A stretch of DNA of 64,000 bases from Enoplosus armatus (taxonomy: Eukaryota > Chordata > Actinopteri > Centrarchiformes > Enoplosidae): assembly GCF_043641665.1 (NCBI RefSeq), contig NC_092194.1, forward strand, positions 15,606,798 through 15,670,797, given 5' to 3'. The notes beneath the pieces are model-generated. The model was not told where the DNA came from and searched no databases. It was given only the letters and a program-made list of their open reading frames with translations. Within the stretch, counting starts at the first letter, position 1. Every line of letters starts with the position of its first letter. Positions 1 through 17,777 of this stretch are shown here, piece after piece. A program made the position numbers and the translations under genes.

Positions 1-2820
1 CAATAAGATTCTGAAGAGACATTTAATTCTTTCAAATTTGAAAAGCCATCATGTTTTTTTTTATTGAAATGATCCAATGTTAGAAGACATTTAATGGGCT
101 TCAACTTAGTGTCCTTCAAAACCAAGAAAACAAAAAACTCAATCATTAAAAACACTCCAATAAGTAACACGAATGACCGCATACATTATCAAATAAATAT
201 CTGCGCCTCCTCTGATGTAAAATACACCATTTCCACTTATAAATTAAGGCGGAATGCAGTTTTTTCTGACTGCCCCTAAAAACAAATTCACTTGCATCTT
301 TCAAGCAATTCCAACTAGACTGCTGAGAAAATTAAGCAGTAACATATAACGTCAGTAGAAAAAAGAAATTATAAAAAAAGATGACAGTCCAAGACTACAA
401 CAAATTTATAATTACCTGCTTTGAGCAAGTCATGAAATATTGCACAAAGTTACGGATTGGGACAAAAGAATAACATGGAAATCCTAAAATCAAAAAGCAC
501 TTTTAAAACCAAAATCTGAAGCTTGTGGTGGGAATACTCCCTTCAGAGGGGGCACACAGATTAAAGAGGGATTTAATGAAGCGTCCGGGGAATTATTGCT
601 AAGGGGGGAAAAAAAGTTTTTATAAAGTGAATCCTAAAAAGTGTGAGCAGGTACTGCTCCCAGGAATCTTTTGATGCTTGTAACTATCACCAAGTGGTTC
701 CTCTGTTCAATTTGTGGTTGGCTCAAGAACAATTACAGTACCGATGCTAAAGCTCCACCTTTCAACCACCTCGGAGAACAAGACAATCTACCATACTCAC
801 CACTATAACAAGATTAGCTGTGATATGCCAATGATCTTTTCTAAATGGATGATATCAGAAGTGTTTCACTGAGCAAGTAAACAAAGCCAAGTCCTCACTT
901 GTTCACAGTAATCCCCGTTAGACAAAGATCAGAGTAATGGGTTTGGGTCTAAAGGCCTACATCTTCAAGTGAACAGTGAATACTTATTTGCCGTGTTGAA
1001 ATATCAAACACAGCTGATGCACAACAAATCTGGCTTCATTTTAGATAACTACACTCAAGCCGACAAATCAAGTTTCATCTAAATGTAAATCGCCTCTCCC
1101 CAAACAGACGGGTACCAAACATCAGATTTACTGAGCCAGATGTCCATAAATAAGCCGGACATTCAACTTACAACTGCTGAAAAGACGACTGTACCAAAAG
1201 TGCCAACATAAAGCTTCTAATTATAACTTGCTAATTATGTTTCTCTTCAGTGGTTCAAACTCATCAGGCAATCATAGAAAAGTAGCTTCATGAAATGTTT
1301 GCAGGACAATCGCTTTCCTTCAAGTGTCTGTGTACAGGTTAAATAACTATCTCAACTAACATTGGTCCATATATTGTTAATTTAAGCCCGTCTCAGACGT
1401 TTAAAAGCCTCCAGTAGAAACACTTTTTATAACAGCCTGTTTTTGTTTGACCAGGGATCTTTTATCGTCACTGCAGACTAGAAAAATAATAGAACAAAAC
1501 TTCAAACCAAATCTAAAAAAAGGTAAATAAAAAAAGAAACAAACCAAACAAAACTTTCAGCGAAAAGAAATAAAATTTAATGGTTTATGCTCAAAGTGAA
1601 ACAATCAAAACAAAATGAAAAGAAAAGAAAGCAAATCTAAACTGAAATCATTAACAAAGGCCATTAATTTCTCTCCAAACTTGAGATAAGCACTCGTTAA
1701 AACAAGTTTGTAACTTACAGTGTAACAAATAAAAGTCTATGCCTTTAGAAAGAAAAAAAAATCCAAACAAAAAGAAAACAAATAAACCAAAATAAAAAGA
1801 AAACAGAACGGCAAACTGAGCCAAAGTGATGTTGCTCCCAGTCAGCGTCAGATATAACCTTAGTACCTCTTCAAAGAAAAAGAAAAAAAACATAAAGGTG
1901 TAAATTTACCTTGTGAAAATCTGCTCAGGGGTTATATGATCAAATCTCTCCCTGCCTTTGGTCCATCTTAATTCCCTACTAATTGACTGGGGTTCATATT
2001 CACCAGGACTCTCCTGAAATACAACTTATAATAAAAAGACACTTTACACAGGGACAACAAAAACAAACATTTCCCTCCAGAGCTCGTCATGTTTTAAAGT
2101 GTTAACCTGGTACGAGGGCGAGCAAAAGTCATAGATTAACATCAAAAAAGACTGATATTCATAGTAACCTAAAACAGATTGGTTAAAAGTGCTTTGCTCT
2201 TAGATTGACTCGAGACGGTGAGTGGTATTGTAGGTCTATGTGTCCACTGGATGATAATTTAAGGCATCTATTTCTACTTATGACGAGGATCCAGAAAAGA
2301 GCACAGCTTTTCCAAAAATAAAACAACCACTGGCTACAGGCCAAATATTGTTCTTATCCTTCTTTACACTAAATCATCTGCTAAAATCTCGACACTTGGA
2401 GAACAATTTGTAGGGCTTTCCTTGCGCTCCATATTTTCAGTGTACTGCTAAGAACCATTTGCCTTCGTCCTTTTTCTAGTCCCCACAGGTATACATGCAA
2501 CACATACAGACAGTAATTTAGCTTTTTAGATCATTTTCAAAAGTTATCTTGGGGGTATCATGGGATTTTGCCCTCTCCATTCCCTCCATAAAAATTAAAA
2601 CTACTGAGTGTCCTCAAGCCACAAGCATGAGTATAAAGATGAAAAAAAAAACACTCTTTTAAACAAGTATAAAGGTGCAGAAGAGTGAACGTCTCATGTA
2701 ACTCTGAATACACTAAAACCCAAACAGATGTGTCTGACTTTACAGACACGTACTTCTGCTCTCTGCAATAAAAGCCCGGCGCAGGTCATTTCCATCTCTC
2801 CTCTACACCCGATTGTCCAG
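1..2820 (-). other. elavl1: elavl1 3' untranslated region
   Basis: This AT-rich stretch lies directly downstream (minus strand) of the elavl1 stop codon and holds no convincing coding exon. Long vertebrate HuR 3'UTRs are known to be AU-rich. A TTTATT at 58-63 would read AATAAA on the transcript strand, but several similar hexamers exist and the real end may lie beyond the window. The long minus-strand frame at 1651-1893 is low-complexity Phe/Leu read from A-rich DNA and is not a gene. Confidence 0.6.
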
Positions 2821-9476
<6,656 letters not shown>

Positions 9477-9650
9477 CAGCTTTATGAGGGTATTTTCTGT
9501 TTCTGCTCTTTTCTCCTGTTATTTCCTTTCTTAACGACGTTCACTTCCCTCCAAGTCAGCCTCACGTAGTGAAGAAGCCGAGAAGGAGCTACGTGACGAA
9601 GCCCACCACGCCCACTCGCGTCCAGCCACGCCTCTGCGGAGGAGACGGCG
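9477..9650 (-). promoter_or_regulatory. elavl1: elavl1 noncoding exon 1 and promoter region
   Basis: A minus-strand donor (AAGCTG/GTAAGA) ends an exon at 9477. Upstream of it the sequence becomes GC-rich with GGGCGTGGT (GC/KLF box-like) and a CGTCACGTA element (CRE-like) around 9590-9625. No TATA box is evident, as expected for a broadly expressed gene. The exact transcription start cannot be fixed from sequence; that this is the elavl1 first exon is inferred from position and donor. Confidence 0.55.
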
Positions 9651-9685
9651 TGGTCAACATCCATGGTCAACATCCATGGTCAACA
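9651..9685 (+). repeat. Triplicated 13-bp tandem repeat
   Basis: The 13-mer TGGTCAACATCCA occurs at 9651-9663 and 9664-9676, followed by a partial third copy (TGGTCAACA) at 9677-9685. It sits just upstream of the presumed elavl1 start region. Confidence 0.9.
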
Positions 9686-9690
9686 CGCGC

Positions 9691-10837
9691 CACTATAATA
9701 CAGATAAATTGTGGGTTTTGTTATATATTCAGAGTTCCTTAAAATAATTAGGCTACCAATCCATGAAGCAACCACATTAAGGATGCTAATTTTCTTCATG
9801 CAGATCCTTTTCAGTTTGTAAAGAATTGTAATATCATGGAGACTAACAATGCTGTCTCTATAAGCATTTTTATTGGATATATCAATACTGGTTAATTGGA
9901 ATAAACCATGCTGTAACAGGCACATCAGATATGAATTGAACTACGTTACATTTCCTGCAGCAAGATGCTTGGATGCATGGTCTTCTATACTTGTTGTATG
10001 CCTGCTGCAAAATAAATACTGCATTGGTCAAATTGATTTTGCAACTATCCTTCGGCTAAACTAATCTGAACTTTAATCATTTGGCTGAGGGGGTGCAGAT
10101 ACAGTGTGATATGTAACCAGTATACGTATTTTGTACCTTGTAATACTCGCAGAGACGCTCTACTTTTAGGGACAATGCAGTGAGTGCAGGATATACAGAA
10201 CAAGACAAGAAATGTGGTAAATACAAGGGATTTGAGTTTATTGTCCCTTCAGAAATTAAAAATTAAAAACTGCTCTGTATACAATAACTGCAAGGATAAC
10301 ACAATGTTACCTTACATACCCAGACTCAAACCATCATATCACATGTCATGATTTGTTTAACAAGAGCTATGCTGGAGGATATAAAAGACATCCTGACATA
10401 GGTCAGCAAAAAAGGCTTCAACCTGATGGCAACAACTCATATTCACCAGACTAAAGATGTGATGCATCAGTAAGAATTGTTTGCCTTTTTATTAAAACTC
10501 AGCAGTATCATACGACATTGTTGAGTCTACAAATACAAAGACTGAATGGTACAACAGTATATTTTAAACAGTAAAGCTTTGTATACACCATGGTCATCTT
10601 TTTGGTGTCAGAAATACCAATAAGTAACAAAACAACTGCATTACTCAAAATACCTTTCACCAAATGTTAGATGTTTTGTTGTGTACTGGAGTAAACCTGC
10701 ATTAATCAGCAGTAGTGAGAGTCTAAAAACAGTCCCAATAATAATTTGATGCACATTTACACAATATAATATGACATACAATGAAGTATTATAGTGTCCG
10801 TGCAAAGTACAATGCTGTCCCATGTGTCACACGGCCT
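9691..10837. other. elavl1 upstream spacer and tetraspanin 3'UTR
   Basis: No coding exon is supported here. The right part is the presumed 3'UTR of the minus-strand tetraspanin: TTTATT at 10488-10493 and near 10235 would each read AATAAA on that strand. The rest is AT-rich unique sequence. Confidence 0.45.
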
Positions 10838-13057
10838 TTAGTTTTTGTACAGTACTTGATATTCCATCAGTGGTTGGTCCTTCATCATCTGTGCCACCGT
10901 CAGAAACAATACAACCTGCATGATGAGAGGAAAGAAAGGAGTGGAGGATTCTGGTTATCTGCCAAATTAAAACGATGAACTTCTTTTTTCATTGGAATAA
11001 TTAGATTCCATATTACTGCAGCATGCAATTAATCAAAATGTATTCACAACATTAATTTGTGATGAGAAAAGTGAATAATTCTGACCACCAGCACTCCATG
11101 AGGGGATTTTGTGTCTCCGGTATTTAGTCATTCTAATAGAGCTGAAATGTTCATCTGAACTTCATTCATTTAAAATTAAATTAAGAGCATAACAGTGCTC
11201 ATTGTTTTGGTTTTACTGTTTTGGCTCACTTCTCTCATCAGGTTTGTTTCAAGCAGTTGTTTTGAGTGAAAGAGCTCTGAAAAATTCACTGTAGACAGTT
11301 GATCGACCGAAGATTAATCCGCAACAATTTTGATGACTTTTTTCAGGCGTTGTTTAACTAAAGATTACCTCTATGAGAATAAACAAATTGTTTTTGGCTT
11401 TTTCTGACATTTTATGGACCCAATAATACATCGAGAAAATAATTGTCAGATAAATCAATAATGAAAATAATCATCAGTTACAGCCATAGTACACTAACTG
11501 GCTAACATCAAACGGCAGACGGACACAGTTAGTGACTAGCTGGTAAACACAGTGGAGCATTTAGCAACTAAAGAGCCAGATATTTCCCTCAGGAATTGGT
11601 TGAGACCAAAAACAGAGCTAAAGGAGAGTGAATACTGTACTTAAATTTACTGGGTGGTCAGAAATATTAATGCTAGTGTTGCTCTGTATATGCTGGATGC
11701 GCAAATAGGCCATTGTTTGAAACCACATTTTCCAATGTCAATGTTGTGTATGCAGCTTGGCTAAAATAAAATGTAGAAAATAAATTACTGCAGCTTTAAG
11801 GAACCACCCGTCTAAAGTAGTAAAAGCCCCTCTCTATCTGTGTTTTGTTTTTCACTCAGGGTGCATTTTGCATGAAGTGTATAAAAAATACTGTGTGAAA
11901 ATGTTGTGAAGTCTTTCGCACCTCCACCACAAAAACCAGTGGGGAGCCCCAGATGATAAAACTCAGCACAAACTGAAAGGACATCTCCAGCTTCACCTGG
12001 CAGCCCTGAAAGAGAGAGAAGAGAAAGAAAGAGCAACAGAGGGGTCCAGTCATTCACGCTGGAGGGTTTTTTTATGTTCATGAGTGTTGACGTTATCTAG
12101 ACATGTCTACCTGAGGGTAAAGCTGCCATGGCTGGGCCACAGTGCCATTGCAGAAGGGAAAAGTAGAGTTGCAGCAGCTGCGAGGAACCAAGAGTCCTCC
12201 TGTGCGATTAAACCAGTAGGTTTCCAGCCAGTCTCTGTAGTCATGGACACCACAACACTGCAGCTAACAGGGACAAAAGACAAAAAATTCTATCACTATC
12301 AATAAGAATAATCTTCCAAAATAGATCTTGTGTGAGATGTGAGAGTTATTGTGTGATGGCACCATAAGTTCATGAATGGGTGATTTGAGGCCTGAGGGTT
12401 GGGAACTTCCATTTTCAAGACAGCATCTAGTGGCCATTAGAGGAAATGCAACCCAAAGTGCTTGAACACTGGCTTCAACACTCAGCTTCACTTGTTGCTG
12501 CTTGTTTTCATGTCAAATTATAGGCTATATTGGTATTATAATCAGGTATATATATATAGGCTGTTGCTTTGGATAGTTTTCATAGTGTTGTGAACCTTTT
12601 GAAATGGTACGTAATATTTTACACATTTTGCACACCAGATACAAACATGCTTGGGGTATGTGGATTTCAATGTGACCCAATTCACATGAGTTAACACACA
12701 CCTCTTCTTGTGTAGCATCCACAGCTCGAGAGTTGGGGTCCTGGCTGCTGCCTGAGTATTTCTGAAACACCCCACTGAGGGGAGCTATCTCTGAATCCAG
12801 CTAAACAAAAAGGAAGTACACACAAAGTACATAAACATGCAGTTTTTGTTCCCGAATAATCTACTGTGTCATGAAAACACAACTGTCCAGAGCACATAAA
12901 TTTTTGTGCATCTTGTATACCTTTGTAGAGTGAAAATAAGCCAACGCTGAAGCCGTACTTTCCAGACAGAAGACCAAAACTAGCAGATAAACAAACTGGA
13001 GAAGAAAACACGTTATTATGTACAGCCCAAGCGCTGATGCAGGTACAAATACCCACG

Positions 13058-13094
<37 letters not shown>

Positions 13095-14005
13095 CCTTAC
13101 CAGCCCCTGCAGAAAGGTGGAATCCCTGAGGCTCAGCCAGGTGCCGAGGCACCCGGTGGCCACCAGGAACACAGCGCTGGCGAGAGCGAGGACAGCTGGC
13201 AGGATGATGTAGATGTGAGAAAAAAATAAGCTGCTCTGTTTGTATTTCATCAGCAGGTAGACTCCACTCAGGCCCACCACCAACCCCACCACCTGTTAAA
13301 TAAAACAAGACTCAATATTACACAAAAGACATGGCTAACACCTAGAAGCTCTCAAGGCTCCCCTTTTGACATTCTCCCATCCTTTTTTTAAAGGGATAAA
13401 GGAAGAGTTCACCAATTCTAAATATGTTTATTTGTTTTCTTGCCAGGAGTTAGATGAGAAAATGACCACACTCATACTTGCAGGGTAACTTCATCCAAAC
13501 TCACATAGTCACCATAGAACATGGCATGAGCTTATTACAATAGAACGGAGTCACATGACTGCCAAAAAAGGCAGAATCAAATAATATAAAACGTACAAAA
13601 AGAAAAAAAAAATACAATACAGTTCACATTATGAAATGAAGTAGTTTTGAAAACAGATTAATCTTCAGGTGCGTGTGCTCTACTCTACTCTCTACTTGAG
13701 TCGACACATGCACTCTTGTGTCACATGACAAGTGGCATGTGAAATTATATGAGGCAGACAGGACACGACAGACAGGAGATTTCTTCTCTTTTTAACTCTT
13801 GTTTTATATCATTTCAAACGCATGTAAATATCAAGAATTTGTATATGGTAACTTCATAAATAATAATCATAAATAAGTTATTGCCAATATTTAGTGTCGG
13901 AATACAAAAACAAAATAAAATGCTGAAGTAAGTCTCGCATACCCACAGAAGTTGACACATCAACTGCAGTACTGTTTTTAAAGCGTTTCTTCTCTGTTCA
14001 TTCAT
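10838..14005 (-). CDS. Tetraspanin (TSPAN3/36/37-like)
   Basis: Four-pass membrane protein of the tetraspanin family, which organises receptors and adhesion proteins in membrane microdomains. Seven exons join in phase: 14005-13943, 13292-13101, 12995-12921, 12800-12702, 12263-12111, 12005-11922 and 10915-10838, giving 247 aa. Order: short N-tail (MNEQRRNALKTVLQ), TM1, small loop, TM2 (ILPAVLALASAVFLVATGCL), TM3 (FVYLLVLVFC), large loop with LQCCG, SCC, FC and GC (six Cys, the canonical set) and NRT/NST/NGT sequons, TM4 split by the last intron, and a tail ending LMEYQVLYKN. All introns examined are GT-AG and phase 0. The large-loop wording suggests the teleost TSPAN3/36/37 group; my best guess is tspan37, from memory only, so no symbol is given. 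Confidence 0.9.
11285..11490 (-). repeat. Dispersed repeat family 1 (intron copy)
   Basis: Lies in the tetraspanin last intron (10916-11921). Contains AATCAATAATGAAAATAATC and CAGTTACAGCC at the right end, matching the copies at 5425-5660 and 41640-41752. The rest of this intron holds nothing recognisable. Confidence 0.5.
13060..13093. repeat. (CA)n microsatellite
   Basis: Uninterrupted AC dinucleotide tract in the intron just downstream (minus strand) of tetraspanin exon 2. Its reverse complement lies close to that exon's donor site. Confidence 0.95.
13395..13510 (+). repeat. Degenerate copy of dispersed repeat family 2
   Basis: Contains AGAGTTCACCAATTCTAAAT and GCCAGGAGTTAGATGAGAAA, related to the left end of the element at 25693-26260 (CAGTTAGATGAAAAGATCAG). 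It is within tetraspanin intron 1 (13293-13942), which otherwise shows no feature. Confidence 0.5.
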
Positions 14006-14438
14006 TTTCAGACTTCAGGAGCTGCGAGGAACGCGCGCGCATTAGTGATAACTGAACCATGAAGCCTTCATGCAAAGAAAATGCAATCTGTTCAAGGAAC
14101 AACGTGAGCTTTTATAGCGCTGTGAACTAGTGCAACTTTCCTTCCGCGATGGCTAAAGATCAACTTCTCCAAAGAAGGCGGAAACATTTCTGTCAATGCA
14201 ACACAACCTGAACTTTTTAAAGAGGGATTGTAACTGCTTGGAGGTGGAATCAGCACTATGTGGTTATAGGCTATGACTCTAAAGAGGAAGAGTGGACCTG
14301 ACAGCCTGTGCAGTGATGTGTAGTGATGCTTCATATCATTCAAATTGACTTGAAAGTATGTTAACAGGCAACTGTATCTATAATGTGAGAAGGTAATGAG
14401 CCCTTCAAATCCTATTTGCGATCCTACATCTGATCAAC

Positions 14439-14452
14439 GCTGCCCTCTAGCG
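14439..14452 (-). promoter_or_regulatory. CTCF-like core motif at array edge
   Basis: Plus strand GCTGCCCTCTAGCG; minus strand CGCTAGAGGGCAGC, which fits the vertebrate CTCF core (C-x-C/G-T/C-AG-G/A-G/T-GGCA). It sits between the tetraspanin and the first IgL V and faces the same way as the four motifs inside the array. Binding is inferred from the motif alone. Confidence 0.45.
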
Positions 14453-14892
14453 AATTTAAGCGAAATAACCACAAAAAGAGACGAACAATTATAACCAGGT
14501 CTGGAGCAGCGCGGCAGTGCATGGTCAGTGCAGGAGGAAATAGGCCCATTCAGTCACATGAAAGTAGCCACAATACCACAATGTAAAAAAAGTATTCCTG
14601 CATCCAAAACCTCATGTGAAAGTGTGGAAGTATTATCAACAAAAGCAGAATGACCCCTGTCAGTGTCATATTATTATATAAAATTTTGATTAATGGATAT
14701 TATTGATGAATTAAGAAATTAAGCGGGTCATGGTTAAGCGAATTTAGCTACTTTAAGTGCTATTGGATCTATAATAAAGTGGAATATTTTATCAGCAATT
14801 ATATTGTTTAGCCTCCATGTAAAATCTTAATCTACAAGGTAACGAGTGGCAAACATATGTAGTACAGTATGCTGTTAACAGTATAAAGTGGC

Positions 14893-14972
14893 AAAGAGTG
14901 GAAATACTCAAGTAAAGTGCCTCAAATTTGTACTTTGGTGCAGCACTTGAGTAAATGTACTTCCACCACTGA
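14893..14972 (+). repeat. Probable dispersed repeat terminus
   Basis: TACTCAAGTAAAGTGCCTCA ... CTTGAGTAAATGTACTTCCACCACTG-type sequence, which I recognise as a widespread teleost repeat end. Only one copy occurs in this window, so the call rests on memory. Confidence 0.4.
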
Positions 14973-15018
14973 TACTGGATGAACAAAGAGGAGAATGATC
15001 TGCATTGTCTTTATTTAA

Positions 15019-15059
15019 CTAAAAATGTTCCTAGCGTGTATTGCTAGGAACATTTTAGT
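15019..15059. repeat. Short inverted repeat (hairpin)
   Basis: ACTAAAAATGTTCCTAGC and GCTAGGAACATTTTAGT flank a 7-nt loop (GTGTATT), pairing over about 17 bp with one bulged A. It could be a palindromic element remnant; no transcript is implied. Confidence 0.6.
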
Positions 15060-15362
15060 TTTTTTAATTTTTAGTTTTTGATATGATGCTGTTCGTGGGG
15101 AGTTTAAAATCAAAAAGGATATCCAGCATGATGTGCTTTAATTTCCATTGAATTGTTAAAGTCTGAGATGGTGCCTTTATAGTTTAGTTTATAAGTTGAT
15201 GTGTTTTAGTTGGTGCTTGGTGAGGTTCCTGTCAGCTCTGTGTTCAGTGGTCTGTGTCAGAGTCTCTTCCTCTTCAGCAGCTACAGTCGGTTCCTGCTGT
15301 AACAGCTCAGTGTCTCTGCAGTCTGACTGAGGGAGGTTTTTGTACGATGACAAATCACTGTG

Positions 15363-15821
15363 TGAACACTCCACCACTGTGGTAACTCTGACAGTAATAA
15401 ACTGCTGCATCTTCAGTCTGAACTCCACTGATGGTCAAAGTGAAGTCAGAGCTGCTTCCACTGCCACTAAACCGAGCTGGTGTTCCTGATTCACGAGTGC
15501 TCACAAGTTTTATTAAGAGCTTTGGAGGCTGTCCAGGTTTCTGTTGATACCAGGACATACGATCACCATGAGTATCTGTATAAACAGCTCTGTTTGTTTT
15601 GCAGGAGAGAGTGACAGTGGATTCTGGAGCAGATGTCACTACTGCAGGCTGAGTCACAGTCACCTGACCGCTGCATCCTGCAGACAAAAACAAATCATTC
15701 ATTTATCAGCAGACAGAAATGAGAGAAAAGGCAGCACATCATGTTTGAAATGTTGCTGAGTGAATCAACCTGTAAAACAGCAGCAGGCCAGCGTCCAGAT
15801 GAGGATGGTGATGAGAGTCAT
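15363..15821 (-). CDS. IgL V segment, family V1, cassette A
   Basis: Germline variable segment of an immunoglobulin light chain. Leader exon 15821-15770 ([18 protein letters not shown], hydrophobic signal peptide), intron, V exon 15677-15363. It starts [11 protein letters not shown] and shows the framework Cys (LSCKT), [34 protein letters not shown] and EDAAVYYC, so the canonical disulfide pair and Trp are present and no stop interrupts the frame. CDR1 reads [12 protein letters not shown]; germline CDR3 starts [12 protein letters not shown] follows at 15362-15335 (minus): heptamer CACAGTG, 12-bp spacer, nonamer ACAAAAACC, all consensus. It points away from J-A (16518), so joining requires inversion of about 1.2 kb. 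Confidence 0.95.
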
Positions 15822-16478
15822 GGTGCTTGTGGTTTCTGCTGTGCTGACTGACAGATCTGAGTCCTGCAGTGTTGAACTCACAGGACTATAAACCTTCTCA
15901 GTTCACTGGAGGATCAGCTGACGATGCAAAGCCTCCTCTCTATGGAAATCATTTCTCTGCTCTCAACACACTGAAGGCAACGTGGGACACAAAATCAGGA
16001 GAAATACTGCTTGGATTTACACCATCTATGATCTTAATGGAACAGAAGAAAAGATTTATATTAGAAGTGCAGTTGAGGATTTAAGGATGAGTTTGTGTCC
16101 ACTGTGGTTGGTATGAAATGTCTGTTTGTTTGCCTTTAATTCACTTACAGGGTTTTACTGTAGATACGTAATATATTTCAGTTCTGCTTAATATGAGTTT
16201 TTTTAATCATCATCATTGAAAAACATCACGTTCATTGAATCATGTATCAACTGATATAAAACTGAGAAAAACAAGTTTGTTACAAGCAGACTGTGATCGT
16301 TTCTCTGTCAGGTGTAGAAAAGTGAAGCAAAACTAAAGAAATAATCTTCATTTATACAATAATTTCAGTCTATATCATTAAACGAGCTTTGTAGATTCAA
16401 TAAAGTATAAATATTTGTGTGTTATTCGAAAAAGCAGAGAGTTTTTTCAGTGGACAGATGCTTGTTCTCAGTGCAGGA
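15822..16478. other. V1-J spacer, cassette A
   Basis: Noncoding stretch between the V1 leader and the J RSS. It is repeated almost unchanged at 21193-21849, 27051-27707 and 33655-34315. The short plus-strand frame shared by all copies (15869-16084) begins in the V promoter and has no family resemblance; it persists because the DNA is duplicated. Confidence 0.7.
15870..15935 (-). promoter_or_regulatory. V1 promoter (octamer-like and TATA-like elements)
   Basis: About 105 bp upstream of the V1-A leader ATG lies ATGCAAAG (plus strand 15924-15931), seven of eight bases of the Ig octamer ATGCAAAT, which works in either orientation. A TATA-like TTTATAG (minus strand, near 15885) lies between it and the ATG. 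The same block precedes V1-B, V1-C and V1-D. Confidence 0.55.
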
Positions 16479-16517
16479 GGTTTTTGTACGGCCACTTAAT
16501 GAGTTTGTATCACTGTG

Positions 16518-16555
16518 GTGGACTTTCGGTGGAGGAACCAAACTCATCATTGACT
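16518..16555 (+). CDS. IgL J segment, cassette A
   Basis: Joining segment with RSS on its left: nonamer GGTTTTTGT 16479-16487, 23-bp spacer, heptamer CACTGTG 16511-16517. The frame reads [12 protein letters not shown] with the invariant FGxG; a GTAAGT donor follows and the split codon (T/CT) joins the C exon at 17458. A 12-bp spacer on V and a 23-bp spacer on J is the kappa-type polarity. Confidence 0.95.
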
Positions 16556-17457
16556 GTAAGTATCACTGATTTATAATTTCTACGACATGAGAGATTATAC
16601 TACATTTAGCTAAATAATGTGATAAATCAAGAAATTATTGTGGGTATTTTATATGTTGTGGATATTTTTTGTTATTTATTAAACTGGGCTGGAATCGCAC
16701 TTTGGCATAAACTTTGCACAGAGATTAATATTATTTCAATGTTATAGATAATAATATGAAATATCTGCCAAACAACTTTAATATTCTTGTTTTATTTTCA
16801 ATTGAAGTTTTGTATAACAAAATGTGGTTGTACACTTTTTTTTTAATGCTCAAAAAATAATATCAGGTCACTTAATTTTTTGTTTTTGCAGTCAAACAGT
16901 TGTTAAAATGAAGTCTAATGTTCCGATAAAACAAATAAGTCAGTTTATATGAACATCCAGTGTAGCTGTCGTTTGCGTTCACAGTTCGTTAGTTTAAAGT
17001 GGTGAAAAGGAAGTGAAACAGACAGATGACAAAGTCTTTAACTGTATACAGACTTTACATTTGTTTAAACAAGAAAGTCATTGCAGGGATGAATTATTTA
17101 CTGTCACACATTATAAATATAATACAAAGATTTCATTTAATGATCATTATTTCAAATGTTTGAGTACATTTACAGGTAAGTCATGTTGCATATTATTGTT
17201 TAATTCTTAGTGTCTCAGCAGAAGATTCATTACGTTAAATGCAATAATGACAAAGTTTTACTGTTTTGTTGTATTTGTTAAACCCTCATTTCCTCCCATT
17301 GGTCAGCTCCTCTCCTCTGTCTGGTCACAGTATCCTGCACACAGCTGATCCACAGTAGTGTTAACCTCTGTCAGGTATCATCAGTGTCTCATGTCCAGCT
17401 GTCTGTCCTACAGTGGAAGTTCATCTGCTCCTTGTGTGTCTCTGCTCTCCCCTCCAG
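16556..17457 (+). other. J-C intron, cassette A
   Basis: AT-rich 902-bp intron, nearly identical in cassettes B (21927-22830) and D (34393-35290) and diverged in cassette C (27785-28484). It carries the Ets-IRF/E-box block listed separately. A 65-codon open frame at 17013-17210 is shared by A, B and D but lost in C, so it is not treated as a gene. Confidence 0.8.
17009..17028 (+). promoter_or_regulatory. Ets-IRF composite element plus E-box, cassette A
   Basis: GGAAGTGAAA at 17009-17018 matches the Ets-IRF composite (GGAAnnGAAA) used by PU.1/IRF4 in mammalian light-chain enhancers; CAGATG at 17023-17028 is an E-box. It lies in the J-C intron, as mammalian kappa intronic enhancers do. Function is inferred from motif, position and conservation in cassette C. 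Confidence 0.55.
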
Positions 17458-17777
17458 CTGGCCCCATGGTCAGGCCCTCAGTCTCTCTGCTTCCCCCCTC
17501 CTCTAAGCAGCTCTCTGGGGGCTCGGCCATGTTGGCCTGCCTGCTGACTGGCTACTCTCCTCAGGGAGCCGCGGTGAGCTGGGAGGTGGACGGTACAGAG
17601 GTGACAGAGGGCGTCCTGACCAGCTCAGAGGAGGAGAAGAGCGGACGCTACAGCAGCAGCAGCACCCTGAGCCTGAGCCGGGAGCGCTGGACGGAAGGAG
17701 AGCTGTACTCCTGCAAGGTCCTCCATCATGACCACACCCAGACCCAGTCCCTCCACAGGAGCCAGTGTGAGGGCTAG
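17458..17777 (+). CDS. IgL constant exon, isotype 1, cassette A
   Basis: Single C1-set Ig domain of about 106 aa, spliced from J-A through CCTCCAG/CTGG. It starts SGPMVRPSVSLLPPSS, then MLACLLTGYSP (first Cys), SWEVDGTEV (core Trp), SSTLSLSRERW, LYSCKVLHHDH (second Cys) and ends SQCEG, where the Cys is the expected bond to the heavy chain. Stop TAG 17775-17777. By eye the exon shows no difference from those of cassettes B and D. Kappa-like by RSS polarity; catfish-style F versus G naming was not attempted. Confidence 0.95.

Larger units (their letters stand above)
14006..15205. other. Spacer between tetraspanin and IgL array
   Basis: No coding exon is supported. It holds the tetraspanin 5' flank, a CTCF-like motif (14439-14452), a dispersed repeat end (about 14893-14972) and a hairpin (15019-15059). 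Similarity to the other IgL cassettes begins near 15206 (TTGGTGCTTGGTGAGG). Confidence 0.6.

Noticed and set aside
12411..12432. Possible additional CTCF-like motif (CAGCATCTAGTGG)
   Set aside because: The G-rich half of the core is missing (ATGCTG instead of GKGGC), and the motif is in a tetraspanin intron with repeat-like sequence.
16088..16101. Heptamer-like CACTGTG in the V1-J spacer
   Set aside because: No nonamer at 12 or 23 bp on either side; chance match to seven bases.
17013..17210. 65-codon open frame repeated in the J-C introns of cassettes A, B and D
   Set aside because: The introns are near-identical duplicates, so sharing proves nothing; the frame is absent in the diverged cassette C intron and overlaps the presumed enhancer.
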